NCBI GenBank assembly: GCA_018524725.1
Contig: JAEUWP010000215.1
Span: 1-35,468, forward strand
From: Podaxis mareebaensis
Taxonomy: Eukaryota; Basidiomycota; Agaricomycetes; Agaricales; Agaricaceae
Direction of reading: 5' to 3'
Length of the DNA stretch: 35,468 nt
The translations under genes and the position numbers were made by a program. Position 1 is the stretch's first letter. Every line of letters starts with the position of its first letter. Of the stretch, positions 20,128 through 32,387 are shown piece after piece. The notes beneath the pieces are model-generated. The model was not told where the DNA came from, did no database searches, and saw nothing but the letters and a program-made list of their open reading frames with translations.

Positions 20128-21852
20128 TCACAGACTCTTGAGAACACGATCCCAGTGGGCGCGCAAAGCATCCAGTGAAGGATCTCGTTCACATGCATCA
20201 AGCTCCGCGATTCTCCAAAACACATTTTCCTCTACGCGCATCGGCAGCTGCCCCATGAAACGCCACTTCAGCTCCCTAAATACCTTCGAGTACTCCGTCG
20301 CATACATGACCATCTGTGATTGATGCCAACGCTCCCAAGCGAGACTGAATAGAGAATCCCTCAGGCGTAACGAGTGATCGAAGGTGACGTGGCTCGTGTT
20401 GGCTTTCATTAACTCTTCCTCTGTGAGATAGTTATGCAAGAGGAGGTCTGAAGGGAGGACTTTGTTCATATAGTATCGCTCAATCGAGGCGTCGAGAAGG
20501 ATGTGTCCGTTGACTCGGTAGGAGTCGCGAGTGAACGCGATAGTTTCGAGCCGGAAAAGGGGTTTGAGGACGTCCATCACGCATTCATGGTCGATCTCCC
20601 ACTCGTGCCGCAGACCCCATTGAGCACCCGCCGACAACCATAAATGCTTTAGTGATTTGGCCAGCGCGATGGTTTTCAACGCCTCTCTGGGAAAGTTGCG
20701 ATCTTCAGATACTAGGTGCAGAGCGACGAGGTAATCGAAATGAAGACGATCATGTTGAATGAGGATGCTGTCGATAGAAGCTGAAGACAAAGGCACCGCT
20801 ATTTCAAGACAAAAAAGCTGATGGTTTGCATGCATAAACTTGACCATGTCGTCATGAGAATCCGAATAACTCGAGTTCCATCGCAAAGATGCAAGTGATG
20901 GGATACGACCATGCCGCGCAAGGAATTGAGGAGTGATGGAGCTGGAATCAACCGAAAGCGAACGGATCAAACTTCGCTCATCGAAAATCCTGTGGAGAAG
21001 GCTTGGATCCCTAAACCTGACTTGATGGAGAACAACGTCGCGAAGAACAGGGAATCGAATATCCTCGTACGAAGGACATGGCCACGATAGTCGGTCCGCA
21101 TTCCCACACCAAACCAATTGGCGAAGTGTGGGTGCCGTCAATCGTAAAAGACCAGGGATAACGCTCCCAGGTGTTGGCGCAGCCTCAGACGACCCAGTGT
21201 TAAGGAAAAGAGTCTCCAGAGGCCAGCTGGTACCACTGGCGGGACGCGGTAACGGGAAGGGAGAGTCAAATACAGGGCCGTTGAGCCGAAGATGCGCGAT
21301 GGATGAAGACATGATAAGCTTCATCATGTCCGGCGTTAAAGGTCCCTCATCGTTCCAATCGAGTATATGGAGGTTCGGCAGATGTGGTAAAAGCTCGCAA
21401 ATGCTATGAAGATATTGTGTCTCCGTCTGTTTCGGTTCGGTGCACCGGAACCGATCTTGTATTGACAGTTCATGCAACCCGTCCACGTCTATGCCTTTCC
21501 GCGTACGGGAGTGGTGCCGAATGCTGGAAACCGTCAGACGACGAATACAGGTTCCTATACGACGGCTCATGTATTTCAACGAATCGACCTCTTCTCTTAA
21601 CCTTGCCAGAATATCCAATGCACGATCGCTATAGTCTAGTTTGACGTAGACGAACTGAAGGGCGCGAGCAAGTTGGTTGGTATCACGGTCAACGAGGGAA
21701 AGATTTTCGATGTCGAGTGAGGATAGGTAGGGAGTGACATGATTAATGAGCTCGACAGGGAGCTGAAAGATCGGGAGGGATGATGTGATGGGCTCATCAC
21801 CAATAACACGGTCCAAGGATAGGGGACTAGGAACAGTAGTGTCGTGAGCCAT
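20128..21852 (-). CDS. F-box domain protein
   Basis: F-box proteins are the substrate-selecting subunits of SCF ubiquitin ligases and bind Skp1 through the F-box. This single-exon gene encodes 574 residues. The F-box is near residues 27-70 (LPVELINHVTPYLSSLDIEN, then LSLVDRDTNQLA). The rest consists of irregular Leu-rich repeats (LPNLHILDW, APTLRQLVW, LASLRWN, LKHLWLSAG), as in many agaricomycete F-box/LRR proteins. I chose ATG 21852 because it sits in a good start context (CCATGGC) and lies just before the F-box. An in-frame ATG at 21930 would add 26 hydrophobic then basic residues. The substrate cannot be predicted. Confidence 0.85.
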   Translation of the reverse strand: MAHDTTVPSPLSLDRVIGDEPITSSLPIFQLPVELINHVTPYLSSLDIENLSLVDRDTNQLARALQFVYVKLDYSDRALDILARLREEVDSLKYMSRRIGTCIRRLTVSSIRHHSRTRKGIDVDGLHELSIQDRFRCTEPKQTETQYLHSICELLPHLPNLHILDWNDEGPLTPDMMKLIMSSSIAHLRLNGPVFDSPFPLPRPASGTSWPLETLFLNTGSSEAAPTPGSVIPGLLRLTAPTLRQLVWCGNADRLSWPCPSYEDIRFPVLRDVVLHQVRFRDPSLLHRIFDERSLIRSLSVDSSSITPQFLARHGRIPSLASLRWNSSYSDSHDDMVKFMHANHQLFCLEIAVPLSSASIDSILIQHDRLHFDYLVALHLVSEDRNFPREALKTIALAKSLKHLWLSAGAQWGLRHEWEIDHECVMDVLKPLFRLETIAFTRDSYRVNGHILLDASIERYYMNKVLPSDLLLHNYLTEEELMKANTSHVTFDHSLRLRDSLFSLAWERWHQSQMVMYATEYSKVFRELKWRFMGQLPMRVEENVFWRIAELDACERDPSLDALRAHWDRVLKSL

Positions 21853-22540
21853 GGGGTGGGTCCGTGTCCTACGAGGGCGTTTCTGCTTTGGGTGTGGTAT
21901 CAGTATGGTGAGTGTAGAGAGGGCAAGCAAACGATCATCGTATCACACCTTCTGAATCTTGTTAACTCACACCTCTGAGGAGAAAAAAAGCAGGAAAAAA
22001 GAGGCTTCTCCAAGGAAAACTTGCGCTTCCAAGGGAGTTTAGGAATGGTGAGGACATGACAAGAGCACAGAGAGATTTTTAAGCATGGCCCGACGCCGCT
22101 CGGTGGTGGCAAATTAGACCCTGATCTAAATGACTATTGACATGTCTTCCAGGTTAATACATACGTACTTATCGCGGCGCCCCTGGCACTCGCATCCACT
22201 TGACAGCGACCCCAAGGTGGGCTTCAGATATCGGCTATCTGCCAGCAGAGCAAGCGTAAGTTAGCACATCCAAGGTGATCAAGTATAGCTTCATAACTCC
22301 ACGCTGTGTTACAGCAAATTCGGACTCCTTCCTCCACCAACGCCAGACATGTTCTGGGGGTAAGATCCTTACGTTACTTTGTCACGTGATCTATAACAAT
22401 CTTTCGCGTGCACATCCCGGCCGCTCTGGGAAACGTCCTAACCGGTCCGTGTGTATGAGGAACATACATTTGGGGCAGATATTAGCGATAGATTACATAT
22501 TGCATGCCGACATCGTTCACAGAGAGCTACCATCTCTGCC
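21853..22540. other. Divergent promoter region, F-box gene and dehydrogenase
   Basis: Head-to-head spacing of about 690 bp between two divergently transcribed genes. No ORF of interest. An in-frame upstream ATG for the dehydrogenase exists at 22451 but would add an atypical N-terminus. Confidence 0.5.
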
Positions 22541-23744
22541 ATGCTGCAACGCCGTTCATACACGATTGCTGTCTTGCCTGGCGATGGTATTGGTCTTGAG
22601 GTAATGCCTCCGGCCTTGCGTTGCCTCGAGGCAGCGGCCAAGCGATTTGGTTTCCAATTGGACTTTCGCCATTACGATTGGGCGTCATGCACCTACTATC
22701 ATAAGCACGGCACAATGGTACCCAAAGACTGGAAGGAGTTGTTGCGGGCGTGCGATGCGATATATTTTGGGGCAGGTACGCCAAACGTGTTGTTCGCCCG
22801 GAGATTGAAGCTTAATATTCAGTCATCTAATCGCTTATCGTCCAGTGGGAGATCCCGCCACAGTACCAGATCACATATCCTTGTGGGGCAGCATTCTGTT
22901 GTTCCGACGAGAGTTTGACCAGTACATCAACTTGAGACCATGTCGCCTCGTCCCCGGTGTCACGTCTCCCCTGGCGAACAGAGAGGAAAGAAATATCGAC
23001 TTTGTCACTGTGCGTGAGAATACCGAAGGAGAGTATAGCTCCATCGGTGGCCGCATCTTCGAAGGAACGGAAAGAGAGACCATAATACAGAACACCGTCT
23101 TTACTCGGATAGGAGTCGACCGAGTCATCCGCTATGCCTTCGAGCTCGCCAGGAGTCGACCCGCGAAAAGGCTCACGTCCGCTACCAAGTCAAATGGCAT
23201 ATCTATTACGATGCCGTATTGGGACGAAAGAGTTGAAGCTATCGCGAAGGAATATCCTGACGTAACGGTCGACAAATATCACATTGATATCCTCTGCGCC
23301 CATTTCGTCCTGAGGCCCCACATCTTTGATGTCGTCGTGGGCTCCAATCTGTTTGGAGACATTTTATCCGATCTCGGACCTGCGTGCACGGGGACCATTG
23401 GCATTGCTCCTTCTGCCAACCTCAACCCGTCAGCCAAGCGCAGCGATCCCGATTGGTGTCCTAGCCTTTTCGAACCTGTCCACGGGAGTGCGCCTGATAT
23501 TGCAGGAAAGGGAATAGCGAACCCCGTAGGTATGATTTGGGCGGGACAGATGATGTTGGAGCACCTCGGAGAGGTGGAAGCTGCCAAAGCGATGATGCTT
23601 GCGATAGAAACAGTGTTGAAGGAGGGTCGGGAGGCACAGCTTCGAGGGGAGGGAGACTTGTTAACACCCGACATGCTGGGAAATGGGACAACTGAAGGGC
23701 TTGGCTCGGCTATCGAGAAGATGATCGAAAGAGTGACTTTGTAG
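22541..23744 (+). CDS. Tartrate/D-malate-type dehydrogenase (isopropylmalate dehydrogenase superfamily)
   Basis: Members of this branch oxidise and decarboxylate 2-hydroxy acids such as D-malate or tartrate using NAD, with Mg or Mn. Two exons, 22541-22775 and 22846-23744, give 377 residues, normal for the family. Visible motifs: LPGDGIGLEV at the N-terminus, DHISLWG and INLRPCRLVPGV (typical of tartrate/D-malate dehydrogenases rather than LeuB), ENTEGEYSSIGGR, the catalytic Lys/Asp region (VDKYHID), NLFGDILSDLGP with metal-binding Asp residues, and FEPVHGSAPDIAGKG at the nucleotide site. I started at ATG 22541 because family members begin a few residues before the GDGIG loop. Substrate choice among malate, tartrate and isopropylmalate is an inference. 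No mitochondrial targeting signal stands out. Confidence 0.92.
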
Positions 23745-24038
23745 ATTGAGCAGAAGTAGTTGGCAAACAGCTGATATGTTACGGAGATGGAAGTATGGAG
23801 GTGGGAATCTGGAACAAGCGCTTGGGCGCCAAATGTCAGACTTACCAATGGAATTTGTCACACGTTGACAGCCATCGTGATGGCGAGCACACAGCCTCCA
23901 CGACGCCCACACCTCGATGCCAGACGTCTCCCTTCCTTAGCGTCCGGGACGTGCACATTGTCGTAGAGGAGCATCTTCCCTAATGAATTTAGAAACCGTT
24001 AACAACCAAAGGTACGATTTCCCTTGTTTGGCGTCCCC
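23745..24038. other. Short intergenic region
   Basis: About 290 bp between the dehydrogenase stop and the C2-like gene start, transcribed in the same direction. Nothing distinctive seen. Confidence 0.4.
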
Positions 24039-25805
24039 ATGTCGACTCACCCTGGCTTCCCCAGTTTGTGGCATGTTACAGGTGGGTCGTTACGAGTCGT
24101 CTCTATGCCCCAATCTCAAGCCAAATTGGACAGTCGTGCGGACTCACGGTCTGCGGCTAATGCGCCAGGAGAAGTCCTGGCGCCCCATTGTAAGGCTAGA
24201 GGTCGATAAACATTACGTTTATGAAACGGTTCTGGGATGTGACGGCCAGAACGTGAACATGAAGGAGACTTTTTCCTTGTGCGTAATCATTTCTCCATAA
24301 TAGAATGTACTCACCTTTTGTTTGTAGCGAGGATGCTAATGGAAACTCTTTGCTAGACATCAGAGTATACTGTCAATCCCAAACAAAGAAAAAAGGGAAA
24401 CGGAAAAAGGAGGTCGCTGCCTCGGTTGGTCATCCTTTAGGCCTATTGGTAAAGAAACAGGATTTGGAGAAGAGTAAGTTCTCCTTTTCCCTGTTCGACA
24501 TCACCCCCTCATCTCCTCTGGAGTAGAGATCGAGCTTCGCCTACAATGCCAGACGCAAAATAAAAATACCAATGCAAGCCGTGGGAAGCCCCAGAACGGT
24601 GCTTCTGTGATCCTGCGAATCCGGCCTCCTCCTTCTTATGCATCGTCTTCCAGAACACAAGAGGAAGAGACACCGACTGCCTATGTCTCGGACACGGAGC
24701 CATGTATGGTACCCTTGTGTTATGTGATTCGACCTACTGATCACGCTCGTTTCAGCTCTCACTCTTACAATGCCACCCACTCCCCTGGATTCTCCCCCTC
24801 CTTCACCTCTGTCACCTGTCGCTCCCCAAGGACTCCGTCGTCGCCGAGCAAAAGGCTATGCTATCTATTCTGACGAGGAGCCTTGTTCCAGTGGTGGTGA
24901 AGAAGAGGAATGCAAACAACCTCTTAGCTTTACTCACCTTGCGGAAAACGAGGACAAGGGCCCCGACTTGGAACCCACACAACACGAATCGATACCTAAG
25001 CGTTCAGCAATCGCGTATGCGTTCGAGTCCGTACATACGTGGATCGCGGCTTCGGTCCTTCCACAATATACCCAGGAAATTACGGTCCCACCAGCTCCCA
25101 TGAACTTTGCTGAGCGCATGGTCTCTGCATTCACCTTCTACGGCGAGTTGAAAGAGGCAGGCACGGAATCAGACTATGAACCTGCCTTTGAGCGTTTGCA
25201 AAGGGAGTGGCAGTACGCTGGTGGACTGGTGAGTCTCTCCCTCTTTTCCTATCCATATCGACTGAGTTGGGGTGTAGCTCGCGGCTCTTGCCGCTGTGAA
25301 TGCAGCTGTGTTTGCTATTTCACCAGATTCCCTCTTCCAAATTCAACCTTACGCGCTAAGCGCCATCGCCGCGAGTAGCATCGCTTCTGGTCTTGGGATG
25401 GCGATCGATGCATGGTTCCTTTTCCGATACAACTGGGTCGACTTGAGAACATTCATTGTACGCCGCCCTCCTGTCTTCACAGCCTGATGTTGACACATCC
25501 TTTTGCAGTATCGTGCCCGAGATGTCTACGGTTCCTACTTTTTCTTCGCACTGTCTGCTCGGATGCCTGCGATGTGCATGCTCGTTTCTGCATTGTCTCT
25601 GATGGCCTTCCTTGGCTTCGTCGCATTCGAGGTTTGGCCCGGAGGCGTGGTGGTGGTATGCTTCTTCGTGGGCATAATCATGTCGCTGCAATTCCTTGTC
25701 TATGGCGCACATTGGTGCGCCAAAAAAGTTATCGCAGGAGGCAAGGCGAGCAAGGACGGTATGGTGATGGCGGTTCGAAAAATGACTCGGACATCAACAG
25801 TATGA
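24039..25805 (+). CDS. C2-like domain plus multi-membrane-segment protein, function unknown
   Basis: Seven exons join in phase to 486 residues: 24039-24081, 24134-24278, 24328-24473, 24527-24703, 24756-25228, 25278-25457 and 25509-25805. The N-terminal 150 residues look like a C2-type beta sandwich (LWHVTVVRTHGLR, WRPIVRLEVDKH, LLDIRVYCQSQTKKK, IELRLQC), which would bind membranes or proteins. A Pro/Ser-rich, acidic linker follows. The C-terminal half has about four or five hydrophobic segments (LAALAAVNAAVFAI; YALSAIAASSIASGLG; FFFALSARMPAMCMLVSAL; MAFLGFVAFEVWPGG; VVVCFFVGIIMSLQFLVYG). A conserved-looking NWVDLRTFI...RARDVYGSYFF lies between them. The C-terminus is basic. I associate this architecture with agaricomycete proteins but know no function. 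Confidence 0.82.
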
Positions 25806-26518
25806 CAGTTTGATGATCTCAACGCATAGGTACGCGCGTCAAGGACCGGCGAGCAAGGACATACCCTCACCGTGTCGTTAACTTGTGGGCTCGTCGCACG
25901 TTGATCCTGTCCTTCATAGCACGCGTATATTCGAACGCCTAATATATCATTTGGGAGGATTAGTGGAATATCGTCATAGCAAACTCAGCCAATCTAACTG
26001 TCCATCTTCGAAGAGTCGCTATGAACGTTCACCAGTGTTCTCATCGTTTTCGAGCGACAAAATCTTTCAATCAGGTGGACACTTTGACTTCGATAATCTC
26101 CTTATTTTCGGAAATAATTGGGATAAACCTGTCGTGTGAAAAACGATGCGTTGATCCAACTCTTTGAACTTGTGCCTTGACTGGCGGACGATCTTCAATT
26201 GGCATCACTTAATCTACCAGGCCTCGCCGGTGATTCCCCAGAAGCTGTCTACATACTCGTATTGACAAATTGACATCAGTTCAGGGCCCTAAATTCCCTG
26301 AAAATTTGAGGCCCGAAACTTAGTTGATAGTGAATGTTGCGCCGAGCCCCAGTGCCAAAAATCCAATGCCGGTTAGAAACCCTTCATGACAAATTGGATT
26401 GCGCATCCAATGACTACAAACAATGGGACAAGACGGGACGCAGTCTTGGCGGTGGCACTAATATGGATCCGTGCAAGCAATTACAGCGACATTCTTCCTT
26501 GAACCAAGGTTTTCATTT
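25806..26518. other. Intergenic region upstream of the mannanase
   Basis: About 700 bp, AT-richer than the genes, no supported ORF. It should contain the mannanase promoter. Confidence 0.45.
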
Positions 26519-26524
26519 TATAAG
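26519..26524 (+). promoter_or_regulatory. TATA-like box of the mannanase gene
   Basis: TATAAG lies 45 bp before the start codon. The position fits a fungal TATA box with a short leader; the call is by sequence only. Confidence 0.4.
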
Positions 26525-26563
26525 GACTTGAGGACGGGTTCTAGCGCGGGCATTCATCGCACC

Positions 26564-28436
26564 ATGAAGTCATTATTTGCTGGTCTCATTGCCTTAACTC
26601 CTTCCATGTCGGTTGCCGTCCCGGCCCTCGCTAATGTTCCGCTTTGTGGTCAATGTGGGGGTACAAACTGGACTGGAGAAACGGGTATGTAACATACGTC
26701 TATTCCTTCGGGGTTGTATCCGAGCTGTCGGTGACGTCGACTCCTCCATAGTTTGCGTTGCCTGTTCATACTGTCAACCTTGGAACGAGTGGTATCACCA
26801 GTGCGTGCCCGGCGTGGCCAGTTCGACCACAAGCACTGCGACGAAACCGATTCCCACCATTACCATTACCACTACCACCCTTCCCTCTCCTACTACCACT
26901 ACTGGTTTCGTTAAAACTTCGGGCACCGGGTTTACGTTGAACGATGTCCGTTACGTTCCAGTTGGGTAAGACCCATTATGATCTCATGAGATCAAACAGA
27001 TGTTAACCATTCACCCTTCCATCAGCGCCAACTCGTACTGGGTTGGTTTGACTGGTTTAAGTACTAGCGACATGAATAAGGCTTTTGCTGACATTAAAGC
27101 TGCTGGTGGTGCTACCGTTCGTACTTGGTGAGTGTTACACATCTTGGTGGGAAATTGTTCTGTTGGACGCCTCCTCAAAGGGGATTCAATGAGGTTACAA
27201 GCCCAAACGGTATTTATTACCAGTCCTGGAGCGGTAGCACACCCACAGTCAATACTGGTGCCACTGGCTTGGCAAACTTCGGTGAGTATAGGCAAACTCA
27301 AGTCACCTTCTAACTTGATTATTGATGGATTCTATTCTAGACAACGTTATTGCTGCCGCGAAGGCAAATGACATCAAACTAATTGTCGCTCTGAGAGTCT
27401 TTTGGTGTAATTCCCTTCGAAAGGATGGCGTTGAGGGAGTTTATTCATGATGCTGGGACCAACAACTGGGCGGATTATGGAGGCATGGATGTCTACGTCA
27501 AGCAAGTCTTAGGCTCCAATAATCACGACCTCTTCTATACTGACGCTTCTGTCAAGGCGACACCCACTTTGCCCAATATATCTCCAACTAGCTCATTTGA
27601 TCACGCCCTACGTGGTCTGCCTTCAAAAACTACATTCACCAATTCGTTGGTCGCTACGTCAACGAGCCCACCGTTATGGCCTGGGAGCTTGCTAATGAGC
27701 CCAGGTGCCGTGGTAGTAGTCGGTGAGTAGTACTCCCGCGAGTATTCGGAAGGAAATCAACGTGCAGCCTTTATATAGTACCTCTACTGACTTGCACGCC
27801 TGCCACCATCACCGCTTGGGCGACCAAGATCTCTACATACATCAAGTCAGTCGACCCCAGCCGCCTCGTTGCCATTGGTGATGAAGGCTTCTACAATCAA
27901 CCTGACGGTTCTAGCTATCTTTATCAGTGGGTTACTCCATTTCGCCTGACGTCTCTATATCGTTCTGATCAATGGAATAGGGGTAGCGAGGGCGTCGACT
28001 TCACTGCCAACCTTAACATCAACACCATTGACTTCGAGACCTTCCACGTCAGTTTTCATTTGATCTTGTTCTAAATTCATGTTCAATCTGAAACTTTTGC
28101 GTTAGTCATACCCGGAGCATTGGAGACAGGCAGGGAATGAACTGCAGTGGGGTATGACTTGGATCCGGGACCACGCCACTACCCAAAACTCTACAGGGAA
28201 GCCTGTCATTATCGAGGAATATGGCGTTACTTCGGACAAGGATGCTGTCCATACTGGATGGGGTGCAGCTATTGAGACTTCGGATCTGGCAGGTGCCCTC
28301 TACTGGCAAGCTGGCTCGACGCTCACGAAGTGAGTTGATATAATGGCCTCGCACCCTTTGATCAATTGCTCATGAACAAATCAGCGGCAACACGCACAAC
28401 GACAGATACACTGTGTATCCCACAGACTCGGTCTAG
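26564..28436 (+). CDS. Secreted CBM1-GH5 endo-1,4-beta-mannanase, possibly mis-spliced or decaying
   Basis: It cleaves beta-1,4-mannan in plant cell walls. Exons: 26564-26684, 26752-26965, 27026-27127, 27181-27281, 27341-27393, 27458-27556, 27619-27712, 27779-27926, 27981-28047, 28106-28329 and 28385-28436. Layout: signal peptide (1-24); CBM1 ([11 protein letters not shown], then Cys-rich to WYHQC) for cellulose binding; a Thr/Pro linker; and a GH5 subfamily 7-like catalytic domain ([16 protein letters not shown] start, [24 protein letters not shown]). The acid/base Glu is in WELANEPRC, the nucleophile Glu is in [10 protein letters not shown], and HSYPEHW is present. The introns between 27393 and 27458 and between 27556 and 27619 lack proper GT and AG ends where homology puts them. 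The second would start with GC and end without AG. So this is either a pseudogene in the making or it uses shifted splice sites. All other introns are canonical. Confidence 0.85.
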
Positions 28437-29896
28437 ACGTTCTCCGCAACCTCGCTGCCGCTTTGAAGGCTCGCGGTTGATATTGGGCATTTATTATTAC
28501 GCATCTGGATGGGTGTAATGAACCCTCCCCGAAGCTAACTGTCATTGTTGGAAAGTTTACAGTGTACCCATGCCCATTTTCGATACCAGAGCTCAAGCAT
28601 AAGCGGAGAACTGTAAATGAGTTTCGAAACATCACCATCACCCGTTTCCTAGATACGACAAAAGAACGCATGGAAAATCGACACACTAAAAAAAGCCTAA
28701 GACAACAAGGGAAAGCTAGTCCACCGCTGTCTGATCACAGGGATATGCAAACAGTGTCTCCTCACAGGAGTCAACGATTCATAAGCAAAGCATGAAATGG
28801 GTAAAGGATCATCGGTGCACCGTTGGTACCTATGTGTGATCAACAAGCAGGTCAAACATTGGGTTTTCCGGACATAAACGGGTCGTATCTACACCCTCGA
28901 CTTGTAACCTTCGTAATGGAGCATTATGGCTTCGCTGGGGTGTAAATGCCATGCAGTCAGTCCTCCCCTCTCAGGAGGCGATCATTATGATGGGTCGCAA
29001 GCTCTAAAACTATTAAATACTTTAAGGGCTCTTGGGCCGCTTCCAATTGCACCGCTCGTCGCAAAGAAATGTCCAAACAACGGAAAACATGTCTTTAGTG
29101 TCTTTTTGGACAGGAAGCTCCATGTTCTGGACCGTTTCAGAAGAAATCCGTTGTCACAGTATCGCTTTCAAGATATAAGACGAGGGACGTATTCGAGGAA
29201 GTGGCTCCAGGCATTTGAGAGACGGTGTGTATACCGGTTGAGTGGTGCTTGGATTCGTGAAAGGCGCTAAGCAGTGCTAGCCTCGGTGCACACATACAGT
29301 GACTAGCAAAGGTGTCAGAAGACCTAGTGCAGTAATGCTACCGGGTCCGTGGTTTGTGTTGCGAAGTACTTGACGAGCGCCGGTCAGGCTCGCAGGGTTG
29401 ACTGAGAATCGCATTTCCACGAAATCGCGGATACAGCGGTCCTCGGATCTCTCCGATTTGAACGTCATGAGTATTCATGAAGCCACTTCATGAACGTGAT
29501 GGATATTCATGAACGACACAACGCTGATTTGGGGGCCGATAAGTATGGGGGAACGTCGTCCCCATGCATTCTAAGTCACTCACCAATTCATCGTCGGACA
29601 ACCAATCGTAAACGAGGCCAGGTCCGAACCACCTTGTTTATGTCAACGATTAATACGATGAACATTGCAGCACATTCTTGTTGGATTGTTGCCTGGTCGG
29701 TTGCTTGTCAATGCCATCTTGTGATGAACCAAGAACAAAAGCAGCTTGTATAAACATATGCTTTTCGGGGTTAGATTACTGGCGTGAGACAGCATGAGAC
29801 AGCACGACTGTGCATGTGACAGGCAAGTCGTCTGCGGCATTCTCGCCATCGCAAGTTGCCTTCTGACGAGAAGAGTTTGCTCTCAACTTCAGACGT
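28437..29896. other. Intergenic region without supported gene
   Basis: About 1.46 kb. ORFs of up to 114 codons (28926-29270) show no recognisable motif. The palindrome TTCATGAA occurs three times in 41 bp (29474-29481, 29488-29495, 29507-29514). GAGACAGCA is repeated at about 29787-29805. Confidence 0.45.
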
Positions 29897-29904
29897 TATA
29901 TAAT
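29897..29904 (+). promoter_or_regulatory. TATA box of the monooxygenase gene
   Basis: TATATAAT lies 55 bp before the start codon ATG 29952, a typical TATA spacing for a fungal gene with a short leader. Confidence 0.5.
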
Positions 29905-29951
29905 GCTCGGTTCGGTATTCTGTTTTGCCGTTTCCACCACCCACCACCTCA

Positions 29952-32387
29952 ATGTCTCCGGACGTCCTCCAGATTCCAGATATCAGTCTACCAACTCTTT
30001 CCATCCTCAATGCCGCCGTTCCATCCGATCTTGACGCTCGACGAGTGACTCAGGACTGGTTCTCTGCCTTCTCAGGCGCCGTAGAGTCCCAAGACCCACA
30101 AGCCGTCTCCACACTTCTCCTGCCCGACTCCTTTTGGCGTGACATGCTCTCTCTAACATGGGACTTCCGTACCTTTCATGGACGAGACAAGGTTACTCGA
30201 TTCCTCAAGGATCAGCTCCCAATTATCAAGATGCGAAACATTCAGCTCAGAGACGACTATTTGGGTCTTCAACAACCTTACCCCGACCTCGCATGGATCA
30301 GCGCCGTGTTCGACTTTGAGACGGACATTGGTATCGGGTTCGGTATCGTTCGTCTCGTACCAACCCAGACGGGCGATTGGAAAGCGCATGTTGTGTTCAC
30401 CAATCTGGAGGATCTCAAGGATTTCCCAGAGAAGATTGGCGCTTTGAGGAATCCAATGCCTAACCATGGGTTATGGGAGAAACAGAGGCAAAAGGCGGCT
30501 GAATTCGAGGGTGCAAATCCTGCGGTGTTGATTATCGGTGCTGGTCAGAGTGGACTCGAGGTGGCCGCGCGCTTGAAGGCTCTCGGAGTTTCTGCTTTAA
30601 TCGTAGAAAAGAACCCGAGGATTGGAGATAATTGGAGGAACCGATACGAAGCGCTATGCTTGCACGATCCAGTCTGTATGTCTTTCTGACTGCACATCCT
30701 AGCAGCGAAGGGGGTCTTAATTTCATTGATAACCATAGGGTACGATCACATGCCATACATGCCGTATGTATTAGGCAACCCTCTAAGTTGTCGACGTCTC
30801 ACCCTGACTCATTACAGATTCCCGTCTACGTGGCCTGTCTATACACCTGCTCTCAAGCTCGCCAACTGGCTTGAGTATTATGCAGAGGCCATGGAACTTC
30901 CCGTTTGGACGTCTTCTAATATCCTATCTGCATCCCAAGACAAGAATAACAGATGGCACATAAAGATCAAACGCGGCAATGGAACAGAACGCGACTTCGT
31001 CGTGAACCACTTAGTATTCGCGACCGGTATAGGTGGAGGTGCTGTCAGGTCATATCACTATCCTGGGCTTGTTCGTGACACGTTTCCTTCAACTCGCAAA
31101 TACCACAGAATTTCTGATTATATCCGTAACAGGACAAATTCAAAGGGCAGTATCTCCACTCCACAGAGCATAAACGTGCATTAGATCACGCTGGTAAGAA
31201 GGTAGTAATCATCGGTGCTTGCACTTCTGGTGTGTCATAAAGCCCAATACACCATTCTTCCGACTTATACATGTTAGCCCATGACATCGCTGTCGATTAC
31301 TACAACCATGGCATCGGTATGTGGTATTTTTCTCATTAAACCTAAGATAAACTGCTCGTAGACGTTACGATGGTGCAGCGTGGACCAACATATATCATGT
31401 CCTGCAAGAACGGCTGGGACGTCCTTTTCAAGGGTGAGCGTTGACCTCTTATTTCATAATTCAGACTAAAGGATGATATATCATCCCAGGCCTCTATTCC
31501 GAGGATGCTCCACCCACAGAAATCGCAGATAGACTTAATGCATCATTCCCGCACTTCATGGCTGTTGGGTATTATCAACGCAAAACCAAGGAAATCGCCG
31601 AGCTCGACAAGTATGCTCGTTCCTCTCTCGTCTTCTCAGATCATTTGTTTATTCGCCTTCTCGTAGAGATCTTCTTGATGGACTGCGTAGTGTTGGGTTC
31701 AAGTTGACAGATGGTATTAAGGGAACTGGATTTGGTTTGTTGGCATGGAATAAAGCTGGCGGATATTACCTCGGTATGTGCTCTACCTGCTTGAAAGATT
31801 GGTTGCTGATGACTAAATCTGTGTTGATAGACACTGGCGCATCCCAGCTCGTTATCGATAAGAAGATCAAGCTCAAGAATGATAGCACCATCTCAGAGAT
31901 CACCGAGACGGGATTGAAGTTCGAAGATGGTTCCGAGCTACCTGCAGACGTTATCGTTTTTGCTACTGGGTACGTGAAAGAACGTTCAACTCAGCACGCA
32001 AACTGACTCCGCATGTGACATAGCTTGGGAGATGCCCGAGAGGTGATTCGTAGCGTCTGTGGTGACGATGTAGCCAAGAGGGTGAAACGGATCTGGGGAT
32101 TGAACTCAGAAGGTGAGCTAAATGGCGTCTGGACGGATTCTGGTGTCCCCAATTTATGGAATATGATGGGTAAGTCCGCGCACGAGCCTATCAACTTGCA
32201 TCACTAGACACTGATAATCGCCATAGGCAACCTCGCATTGTGCCGCTTCCACTCGAAGCACGTTGCACTGCGTGAGTATTCAAATCACCAGAATATGAGG
32301 CGAAACCTGATATGGTTTTTGTGTACAGAGATAAAGGCTATGGAGGAAGGTCTATTTGGGAAACGCTATAGTTCTCGGGAAGAGTGA
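29952..32387 (+). CDS. Flavin-containing monooxygenase with N-terminal NTF2-like domain
   Basis: These enzymes use FAD and NADPH to hydroxylate small molecules or perform Baeyer-Villiger-like oxidation. Twelve exons join in phase to 608 residues: 29952-30675, 30739-30763, 30818-31070, 31133-31229, 31278-31316, 31362-31433, 31490-31610, 31667-31773, 31831-31969, 32024-32169, 32227-32271 and 32329-32387. Residues about 25-165 look like a SnoaL/NTF2-like fold (QDWFSAFSGAVESQD, FWRDMLSLTWDFRTFHGR). The FAD-binding Rossmann loop is LIIGAGQSGLEVAARL. WYDHMPYMP and WPVYTPALKLANWLE follow, then the second Rossmann loop VVIIGACTSAHDIA for NADPH. LVFATG and VIVFATG close the two nucleotide domains. The protein ends in a conserved-looking NLWNMMGNLALCRFHSKHVAL. 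No signal peptide or membrane anchor is visible. The substrate is unknown, and neighbours give no cluster context. Confidence 0.93.

Noticed and set aside
23279..23848. 189-codon minus ORF
   Set aside because: Antisense shadow of the dehydrogenase.
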